A stretch of DNA of 11,194 nucleotides, taken from positions 1 through 11,194 of the forward strand of contig JBOGWX010000036.1 of assembly GCA_050694055.1 (NCBI GenBank). Reading direction: 5' to 3'. Source of the stretch: WHSV01 sp050694055. GTDB lineage: Bacteria > Actinomycetota > CADDZG01 > WHSQ01. The position numbers were made by a program, and so were the translations under genes. The notes beneath the pieces are model-generated. The model searched no databases and was not told the DNA's origin. It saw nothing but the letters and a program-made list of their open reading frames with translations. Of the stretch, positions 6,161 through 11,194 are shown one piece after another (position 1 is the stretch's first letter; the number at the start of each line of letters is the position of its first letter).

Positions 6161-7231
6161 TCACCACGACACCTTGTCGACGCTGGTCTGAATCGCCTTC
6201 CACTTGCGCTTTCGTTGCAGGGCCAGTCGCTGATCCTGCTTCGAGCGCTGCCACTGGAGCTCGCGCTGCAGCTTGCGCCAGTCCTCGAGCCTCTGAGCCC
6301 CGAGGGCGCCGCCGTCAATGGCGGCCAGCACCGCGCAACCCGGTTCCGTGTCGTGACGGCAGTCTCTGAACCTGCACTCCTCGGCGAGCTCCTCGACATC
6401 GGCGAAGGTGGTGGCGACTCCGTCACCGTGATCCCACAGCTTCAGACCGCGCAGCCCCGGAGTGTCTACCAGTACGCCGCCGCCCGGCAACGCGATGAGC
6501 TCGCGGCGCGTGGTCGTGTGCCGTCCCTTGCCGTCCTGTCTGACGCCCTCCACCTGCTGAGCCGATTGCCCGACGAGGGCGTTGACCAGACTGGACTTTC
6601 CGGCGCCCGAGGAGCCAAGCAACACTCCCGTGCGGCTACCGGCGAGAGTGTCGCGAATGTCTTCGATTCCGGCGCCGGTGACACTGCTCGTGAGCAGAAC
6701 TGGAATCCCCAGCGCGATCGACTCCACTCGCTCCAATTCGTAAACGATGTCCTCGGGATCGCCGGCGAGGTCGCTCTTGGTGAGCACGATGACGGGGTCG
6801 GTGCCGCCCGACCAAGCCAGCGCCAGATAGCGTTCGATCCGGCGCAGGTTGACCTCGAGTTCGAGCGAGGCCAAGAGAAAGCTGACGTCGATGTTGGCGG
6901 CAAGCACCTGCTCGTCCGTCGCCTTGCCCGCAATGTTGCGCGAAAAGCGCGTACGGCGAGGCAGAACCGCATGCACCGAAGCTCGGCCCCCGTCGTGGAC
7001 CTCCGCGACGACCCAGTCGCCCGTGGCCGGCAGGTCGGCGCGCGCGGTCGCCTCGTGTCTCATCTTGCCCGTGGGCTGGGCCCAGAGCTCGCCCCGTGCG
7101 GTCAGCACCGAGTAGGCCCCGCGATGCTCCGCGAGCACCCGCCCGGGTGTCATATCTCGACCCCAGGACGCTAGTTCGTGCTCGCGCTGTTCGTCCCAGC
7201 CGAGCCCGTACAACCGATGTGAACCGTGCAT
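6161..7231 (-). CDS. rsgA: Ribosome small-subunit-dependent GTPase RsgA (YjeQ)
   Basis: Circularly permuted GTPase (356 aa) that acts late in 30S subunit assembly, checking decoding-site maturation. The permuted motif order is visible: G4 TKSD (151-154), G5 TSS (about 181-183), then G1/Walker A GSSGAGKS (206-213), switch region GKGRHTTT, and G3 DTPGL (256-260). A zinc knuckle follows with exact C-x4-C-x-H-x5-C spacing (CRFRDCRHDTEPGC, 286-299) and a basic helical tail. The N-terminal part (about residues 40-100) would be the OB-fold. The ATG at 7231 is chosen because AAGGAG (7242-7237) lies 5 nt before it and the protein then begins MHGSHRLYGLGWDEQ, as is usual for the family. The frame extends to GTG 7375, but that extension looks non-coding. 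G4 is TKSD instead of the more common NKxD. Confidence 0.96.
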   Translation of the reverse strand: MHGSHRLYGLGWDEQREHELASWGRDMTPGRVLAEHRGAYSVLTARGELWAQPTGKMRHEATARADLPATGDWVVAEVHDGGRASVHAVLPRRTRFSRNIAGKATDEQVLAANIDVSFLLASLELEVNLRRIERYLALAWSGGTDPVIVLTKSDLAGDPEDIVYELERVESIALGIPVLLTSSVTGAGIEDIRDTLAGSRTGVLLGSSGAGKSSLVNALVGQSAQQVEGVRQDGKGRHTTTRRELIALPGGGVLVDTPGLRGLKLWDHGDGVATTFADVEELAEECRFRDCRHDTEPGCAVLAAIDGGALGAQRLEDWRKLQRELQWQRSKQDQRLALQRKRKWKAIQTSVDKVSW

Positions 7232-7248
7232 CTGATCTCCTTGAAAGG

Positions 7249-7265
7249 GCGCGCCAAGGGCGCGC
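7249..7265 (-). promoter_or_regulatory. GC-rich hairpin just upstream of the rsgA ribosome-binding site
   Basis: A 7-bp stem GCGCGCC/GGCGCGC with a 3-nt loop, 6 nt upstream of the rsgA AAGGAG. The next bases CCTT can also pair with the AAGG of the ribosome-binding site (CCTTTCAAGGAG). This could modulate translation, but GC-rich DNA makes short stems common, so support is weak. Confidence 0.3.
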
Positions 7266-7317
7266 AGAACTCGATCGAAAGCTGAGATCCGCCCGGCCGG
7301 CGGAGGGGAAGCCCTTC

Positions 7318-7365
7318 TTAGAGGGACGGAGAGGCGGGGCGGACTTTCGTAGAATGTTCTGTCAT
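7318..7365 (-). CDS. Possible 15-residue upstream ORF before rsgA
   Basis: ATG at 7365-7363 with a consensus AGGAGG (7380-7375) 9 nt upstream, reading MTEHSTKVRPASPSL and then TAA at 7320-7318, 86 nt before the rsgA start. The strong ribosome-binding site is the only positive evidence. It could be a leader peptide or chance. There is no run of one amino acid that would suggest attenuation. Confidence 0.25.
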   Translation of the reverse strand: MTEHSTKVRPASPSL

Positions 7366-7396
7366 CAGCGCCCACCTCCTCGAGTGTGGAACCTTG

Positions 7397-7417
7397 CGCA
7401 ACGCCCAGCGCGTTGCG
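7397..7417 (-). terminator. Hairpin downstream of the metallo-hydrolase gene, possible weak terminator
   Basis: A perfect 8-bp inverted repeat CGCAACGC (7397-7404) / GCGTTGCG (7410-7417) with a 5-nt loop, about 50 nt after the stop codon of the hydrolase gene on the minus strand. There is no T-tract, so it may be a pause or RNA-processing structure and not a true intrinsic terminator. Confidence 0.35.
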
Positions 7418-7468
7418 ACCTCGAGCACTCTACGTCGTGTCGAGCTCCGAACGCAAGTGTTGGTCGCG

Positions 7469-8380
7469 CTATTGCTCTTGCTTGTCGAAGTAACGCATGT
7501 AACCCCAGGTGTTCATCCGGTAGGACGTAGTTTGCTCCATCCGGTCGATCGCGTCCTCGCCGACGTTCCGGCCCATCGTGGTCCGTGAACGCTCGGTCAC
7601 GAGTTTCGTGGCCTCGTCGAGGTCACCCGTCTGCGGGCGTGCGTCTCGCACCCAAGTAGCCCACTCCTGCAACGCCTCGGCGGCCTCGTCGCAGACGGCT
7701 TCGGGCGGAGCCGGGTTGGCGCCGCCGGCAGGCGAGCCGAAGTGAGTCAGGTAGACGGTCGTGGGCCGGAGCTCCTTCAAACGCGCGATCGACCCTACGG
7801 CCGCCTCGAGGTCGAACTCGGGAGGAGGTGTCGCGGGGCGCATGAGGCCCACATCGGGGAGACGGACGCCGAGCGCGTCACCTGCGAAAGTCTCTCCGCT
7901 GGAGACATCGAGAAAGGCGTGGTGATGGCGCGCGTGACCCGGCGTGTTGACCGCTTGGAGCGTGCGCTCGCCGAGCTCGATCTTGTCCCCGTCCGCGAGT
8001 GGGACGATGCGCTCGCGGGGCAGCGGATCGATTCCACCCCACATCCGCTCCATGGCGCCGCCGTAGATGCGCGCCGCGCTGGACCACAACTTCGAGGGCT
8101 CGACGAGATGTGGCACCCCGACCTCGTGAACTCCGACGCGCGCCTCGGGGAAGTGCCGTGCGAGGGTGCCCGCCGCCCCCGCGTGGTCGAGGTGGATGTG
8201 GGTGACGATGATCCAGTCCAGGCGTTCGACCGCCGCCCGGCGCAGGCCGGCGAGGACGTTCTCAACCCCCGACTTGGGGCCCGTCTCGATGAGGGCCGTC
8301 TGCTCGTCTTCGAGCAGGAAGGTCCCCGTGATGCCGGGAAGATCGTGCATCTTGGTGTCGATGACCTGGGTGGGCCTCAT
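7469..8380 (-). CDS. Metallo-beta-lactamase-fold hydrolase
   Basis: Zn-dependent hydrolase of the MBL superfamily (303 aa), probably cytoplasmic (no signal peptide). Metal ligands are visible: HIHLDH (61-66, the HxHxDH motif), His149 in NTPGHARHHH, Asp168 in FAGDALG, and His213 in LTHFG. The opening strands (TFLLEDEQTALIETGP) are typical of stand-alone members resembling glyoxalase II/YflN. A helical C-terminal part of about 85 residues follows the last His. ATG 8380 is chosen because AAAGGA (8390-8385) precedes it by 4 nt; the frame extends to 8497 but that stretch overlaps the divergent gene. Substrate cannot be deduced: thioester, lactone and phosphodiester hydrolysis are all known in the family. 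It is divergent from the lipid-kinase gene with a 52-nt gap, and a shared role in lipid metabolism is only a guess. Confidence 0.92.
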   Translation of the reverse strand: MRPTQVIDTKMHDLPGITGTFLLEDEQTALIETGPKSGVENVLAGLRRAAVERLDWIIVTHIHLDHAGAAGTLARHFPEARVGVHEVGVPHLVEPSKLWSSAARIYGGAMERMWGGIDPLPRERIVPLADGDKIELGERTLQAVNTPGHARHHHAFLDVSSGETFAGDALGVRLPDVGLMRPATPPPEFDLEAAVGSIARLKELRPTTVYLTHFGSPAGGANPAPPEAVCDEAAEALQEWATWVRDARPQTGDLDEATKLVTERSRTTMGRNVGEDAIDRMEQTTSYRMNTWGYMRYFDKQEQ

Positions 8381-8432
8381 TGGATCCTTTCTGATCCCGT
8401 CCTGATTCCCGCGTCTGAGGAGAGGGTAGCGT
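8381..8432. promoter_or_regulatory. Divergent intergenic region between hydrolase and lipid-kinase genes
   Basis: A 52-bp gap that must hold the ribosome-binding sites of both divergent genes (AAAGGA on minus, AGGAGAGGG at 8418-8426 on plus) and probably overlapping promoters. It contains an imperfect direct repeat, CTGATCCCG (8391-8399) and CTGATTCCCG (8402-8411), spaced 11 bp (one helical turn), which could be an operator. No clear -10/-35 pair is visible. Confidence 0.4.
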
Positions 8433-9356
8433 TTGCGCCGGATGAGTCGGACAAAGCCCGCTGCCGTGTTGATCGTGAACCCCAACGCCGGCCGCATCGC
8501 CGATGCGGTCGGCAGTGATGTGATCGACGCGCTTCGCTCTCGCTTTCGTATAGAGGGCTACACGACCACGGCACGCGACAGCGGGATCTCGATTGCATCC
8601 GAAGCCGCCGACGCGGGCGCGCGTCTCGTCATCGCGTTCGGTGGGGACGGTCACGTGAACGAGGTGGCCAACGGGCTGGCGGGAAGCGCAACGGCGCTGG
8701 GGATCATTCCCGGTGGGACGATGAACGTCTTCGCGCGGGCGTTGGGAGTGCCGCTCGACCCGATCGACGCGCTCGATCACCTCGAGGCGTCGCTGCAACG
8801 AGATGCCGTCGAAGTACCACTCGGACGCATGGACGGCCGCTACTTCACCTTCTCCGCGGGCTGCGGGTTCGATGCCGAGGCGGCGGGCCGCGTCGAGCGC
8901 TATGTGCCGGCCAAGAGGCGTTTCGGCGAACTGTTCTTCTACTGGAGCGCCTTCAGGGTGCTGGCGGGCACCTACCGGCACCGGGAGCCCACCATGCAGT
9001 TGCGCGGTGACTTCGGTGAGATCGCCGTCGCCATGGCCGTCGTCTGTAATGCCGGTCCCTACGCCTATCTGGCCAATCGCCCGGTCAACCTCACGCCTCA
9101 GGTCGATCTCTTCAAAGGGATCGACGTCTTCGCTCTCCGTTCGATGAGGATCGAGTCGCTGCCCATGTACGCGTGGCGCGTGGCGATCTCCGGCGACCTG
9201 GTCCACCATCCCGACGTGTTCTACGCCAGTGATCTCGAGGGCTTCGAGCTCAACTCGGACAGACCCTTTTACCGCCACGTCGACGGTGAGCCGTTGCCCC
9301 CAGTCCACCGCGTGAAGTTCGAGGTCGCCCGCAACGCCTTGAAGGTCCGGGCATGA
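8433..9356 (+). CDS. Diacylglycerol/sphingosine kinase-like lipid kinase
   Basis: Soluble lipid kinase of the DAGK catalytic family (307 aa), which phosphorylates a lipid hydroxyl with ATP, often recycling diacylglycerol. Visible motifs: first strand LIVNPNAGR (13-21), the nucleotide-binding GGDGHVNEVANGL (70-82; the family consensus is GGDGTxxEV), and GTMNVFARALG (95-105, family GTxNxFA). The C-terminal beta-sandwich lobe follows, with FSAGCGFDAEAA and a final HVDGEPL. Start: TTG 8433 has AGGAGAGGG 6 nt upstream; the ATG at 8442 is an alternative without a well-placed site. The His where Thr is usual after GGDG is a small oddity. The stop overlaps the next gene's start as ATGA, so the two are translationally coupled. 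The lipid substrate is not readable from sequence. Confidence 0.93.
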   Translation: MRRMSRTKPAAVLIVNPNAGRIADAVGSDVIDALRSRFRIEGYTTTARDSGISIASEAADAGARLVIAFGGDGHVNEVANGLAGSATALGIIPGGTMNVFARALGVPLDPIDALDHLEASLQRDAVEVPLGRMDGRYFTFSAGCGFDAEAAGRVERYVPAKRRFGELFFYWSAFRVLAGTYRHREPTMQLRGDFGEIAVAMAVVCNAGPYAYLANRPVNLTPQVDLFKGIDVFALRSMRIESLPMYAWRVAISGDLVHHPDVFYASDLEGFELNSDRPFYRHVDGEPLPPVHRVKFEVARNALKVRA

Positions 9357-9892
9357 GCATCCTGTTGATCGGCTTGGACGAGGACTTGATGCCGGTTCTC
9401 ATTCGGCGCCTGATGAATGAGGGCGATGAGGTGCGGGTGCTCGACGCCGACGCCGAAGCGACCGATTGCTGGCGCGCTTTAGGTGCGCACATCGCCTCGG
9501 GCCCGCTATGGGACGCCGATCTGATCGAGAGGGCGGCTCAGAACGTGCGCACCATCGTGGTCGGCGAACGGCACACCCAGGAGCCGGCCGAGCTGATGGA
9601 GGCGCTGGTCGAGGGTGGTGGCTTCGCCTCGCGCGCGATGCGCCTCGTGTTCGTCGGCGACCCCGGGTCGCAGGAGTTGGACGTCCTGCGCGCCTCCAAG
9701 CTCGACTACGTGGTACTCGGCTCGGTGCGGCGTCGTCGCCTGCTCGCCAGGGGCTCTGCGCTCACACTCGAGCGTCTGGCCGAAGCCATAGATGCGGCCG
9801 ACGACCTGGCCGGTCACCCGAGGCTGGAGCTGGACCTGAGCGATGAACTGGCCTGGCGAGAACTGAGGCTTCAGTCGGAGGAGCCGAGGTAG
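9353..9892 (+). CDS. Rossmann-like protein of unknown function, coupled to the lipid kinase
   Basis: A 179-aa protein beginning with a textbook beta-alpha-beta: ILLIGLDEDLMPVLIRRLMNEGDEVRVLD. This resembles NAD(P)-binding SDR/NmrA or TrkA-N-type domains, but the glycine motif is degenerate (GLDEDL instead of GxGxxG). An acidic residue (Asp30 in RVLDAD) ends strand 2, where NAD-binding proteins place their ribose ligand. Later strands TIVVGE and RLVFVG fit an alternating alpha/beta fold. There is no catalytic YxxxK. After the fold is an Arg-rich loop and a helical tail (LERLAEAIDAADDL). The ATG overlaps the kinase stop by 4 bases (ATGA). I infer a nucleotide- or cofactor-sensing partner of the kinase; the precise function is unknown. 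Confidence 0.82.
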   Translation: MSILLIGLDEDLMPVLIRRLMNEGDEVRVLDADAEATDCWRALGAHIASGPLWDADLIERAAQNVRTIVVGERHTQEPAELMEALVEGGGFASRAMRLVFVGDPGSQELDVLRASKLDYVVLGSVRRRRLLARGSALTLERLAEAIDAADDLAGHPRLELDLSDELAWRELRLQSEEPR

Positions 9893-9965
9893 GCCTCGCG
9901 GATGTATGGGCGACGCCTATATGCCCTGACCCGTCCCGAGTGCCTCTTTTCCCCAAAATAGGGTA

Positions 9966-9995
9966 TTGACAACTATTTGTTACGAGTGGTTCACT
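9966..9995 (+). promoter_or_regulatory. Possible sigma-70-type promoter for the DNRLRE-protein gene
   Basis: A perfect -35 box TTGACA (9966-9971) in an AT-rich island, with TTCACT (9990-9995) 18 bp downstream as a poor -10 (3 of 6 matches). Upstream, 9905-9921 can form a 7-bp hairpin TATGGGC/GCCTATA (one G.U) that could weakly end the previous transcript. The remaining 9893-10091 spacer shows nothing else besides the leader hairpin listed separately. Confidence 0.3.
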
Positions 9996-10038
9996 CTGCG
10001 CACTTAGCGAAGAAAGCGGAGCTCAGGCGGACGGCGGA

Positions 10039-10071
10039 TGCGGTCTCTACCTTTCAGGTAGCAGACTCGCA
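10039..10071 (+). promoter_or_regulatory. Stable leader hairpin upstream of the secreted-protein gene
   Basis: TGCG-GTCT-CTACC (10039-10051) pairs with GGTAG-AGAC-CGCA (10057-10071) through 13 bp with two one-base bulges (10062, 10067) and a TTTCA loop. It ends 6 nt before the AGGGGG ribosome-binding site (10078-10083), so it could be a 5' UTR control element. It does not match riboswitch consensus motifs I can recall (c-di-GMP-I, c-di-AMP, glycine, fluoride). There is no T-tract, so it is not an intrinsic terminator. Confidence 0.5.
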
Positions 10072-10091
10072 GGGATCAGGGGGCGTGGGGC

Positions 10092-11194
10092 GTGGCTGGG
10101 CTACTACGGGCGGGGCTCTTCTTCGCAGTCGGTTCACTCACCGCGGTGGGAGCTTATTTCGGGGCTCTGCCTCCTCCCCGACGCCAGCGCCCAGACCCAG
10201 CAGGCTTCGGCACCTGACGACATCGAGTCGCTGAGAACCGAGCACGCCAAGGTCTACGCCGAGGACGACGGGACCTACACTTCGGTCATCGCGAGCGCTC
10301 CGGTCCACTACCAGACAGACTCCGGAGGGTGGGCCGACATCGACGACACCCTGGTCGAGACCCCAGACGGATACCGCAACGCCGCAGGTCCGCTCGAGGT
10401 CGACTTTCCCGACGACCCCGGCTCTGAAGAAGTCGTGACCATCACCGACGACGACGGTTCGCTGCGGCTCGGGCTGGCCGGCGCTCTGGGCCTCGGAGAG
10501 CCGCTGGTAGCCGGCAACCGCATCACCTACGAAGACGTCTACCCCGGGGTCGACCTCGCCTTCGAGGTCGCCGGCAAGACGGTCAAGGAGTACCTCGTCC
10601 TCCACCAGCCACCCCCGCTACCCGACCACGGCGACGAGACCTCGTTTCGCTTCCCGCTCGAGCTCGAAGAGCTCACCGCCGAGCAGCGCGCCGACGGCGA
10701 GATCGTCTTGCTTACCAGCTCCGGCGAGGTCGCTTTCGAGATCCCCAAGCTGTGGATGTTCGACTCCTCGGGCGACGACACCTCGGGCGAGCCGGCTTTG
10801 AGCGAGGACTTGAGCCTGGCGCTGGAGAGTGAAGGCGAGACGCAGTACGTCCGGGTCACGGCCGACTTCGAGTGGCTCAGCGCGCCGGAGCGCGTCTACC
10901 CGGTGACCATCGACCCGACCGTGGTCAAGGAGCCCGAGCTCGACACCTTCGTGCAGTCGGACATCCTCAACACGCCGCAGGACAGCTCGACCGAGCTCAA
11001 GTCCGGGACCTTCGACGGGGGCGCGACCAAGGCGCGCTCGCTGATCCGTTTCAAGCTGGACAACGTGATGGGCACGACCATCAACTTCGCCAAGCTATCC
11101 CTGTTCAACAACCACTCGTGGAGCTGCACCGCGCGCCGCGTCCAAGTCCATCGCGTCACCGACTCGTGGGGCTCCAACGTGACCTGGACCAACC
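10092..11194 (+). CDS. Secreted DNRLRE-domain surface protein, partial at 3' end, frameshift after the signal peptide
   Basis: Start of a large exported wall-type protein that runs off the window. GTG 10092 has AGGGGG 8 nt upstream and encodes a signal-like segment AGLLRAGLFFAVGSLTAVGA, but this frame stops at 10217. The mature protein is in the +1 frame, open from 9970 to the window end, with no ATG, GTG or TTG before GTG 10435. Dropping one C from the CCCC at about 10186-10189 joins them as ALPPPDASAQTQQASAPDD. The mature part has the N-terminal module common in RHS/WapA-like proteins (PVHYQTDSGGWADIDDTLVE, ITYEDVYPGVDLAFEVAGKT, VYPVTIDPTV). A DNRLRE domain follows from about 10939 (DTFVQSDILNTPQDSSTELK, RSLIRFKLD, VTDSWGSNVTWTN). 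It may be a true frameshift, a sequencing error or programmed slippage. What lies downstream (RHS repeats, toxin tip) is not visible. Confidence 0.85.

Noticed and set aside
6215..7174. A 319-codon plus-strand ORF opposite rsgA
   Set aside because: It is the antisense shadow of a gene with clear GTPase and zinc-knuckle motifs.
7241..7265. Short direct repeats GGGCGCGC as a CRISPR-like or mobile-element end
   Set aside because: There are only two copies in GC-rich sequence, no spacers and no transposase nearby; they are explained by the small inverted repeat.
8262..9308. A 348-codon minus-strand ORF opposite the lipid kinase
   Set aside because: It is a shadow frame; the opposite strand encodes GGDG and other kinase motifs, and the true hydrolase start is at 8380 in another frame.
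9990..10090. A c-di-GMP or c-di-AMP riboswitch upstream of the surface-protein gene
   Set aside because: I looked for GGCAAACC/GACGCAAAGCC and GGGGTGAAT-type motifs and found none; only an unclassified hairpin can be supported.
9977..10234. An 85-codon plus-strand ORF before the DNRLRE protein
   Set aside because: It lies in a frame that matches neither the signal peptide nor the mature protein and has no ribosome-binding site; its product is low-complexity.

Overview
The window looks like a high-GC actinobacterial chromosome segment (Actinomycetota; I lean towards an Acidimicrobiia-like lineage, inferred from gene style only). It starts inside a 23S rRNA gene, runs through the 5S gene and its terminator, and continues into metabolic, ribosome-maturation and surface-protein genes.

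Positions 1-1366 are the end of an rRNA operon. The 23S gene is interrupted twice in domain V, the peptidyl-transferase region. A 321-nt insert (98-418) follows E. coli position U2500, and a 355-nt insert (512-866) follows U2593. The exon between them is exactly 93 nt, matching 2501-2593. Both inserts have group I intron hallmarks: a U before the 5' splice site, a terminal G, a P1 helix with a U.G wobble at the splice site, P/Q/R/S-like core motifs, and GNRA-capped hairpins. They share core sequence, so they look like related introns, and neither carries a recognisable homing endonuclease. The 5S gene and a strong hairpin/T-tract terminator follow.

Positions 1511-4038 (+) form a compact polar amino-acid ABC importer operon: lipoprotein binding protein, permease, ATPase. 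Next comes a 57-aa protein gene on the minus strand (4092-4265) with a perfect AGGAGG. A divergent two-gene unit follows: a proline-rich single-pass membrane protein whose 5' end is broken by a 20-nt tandem duplication, and a TPR protein.

Positions 6161-8380 (-) hold the ribosome-maturation GTPase rsgA and, upstream of it, a metallo-beta-lactamase-fold hydrolase. A 52-bp divergent spacer separates the hydrolase from a diacylglycerol-kinase-like lipid kinase (+), which overlaps a Rossmann-like unknown gene by the 4 bases ATGA.

From about 10092 a large secreted DNRLRE-domain protein begins and runs off the window. Its signal peptide lies in a different frame from the mature protein, and one extra C in a CCCC run accounts for this. 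A 13-bp structured hairpin precedes it.

The strongest novelty is the pair of small, ORF-less group I introns flanking one 93-nt exon in the ribosome's catalytic centre. Next are the two apparent frameshifts and the small gene.
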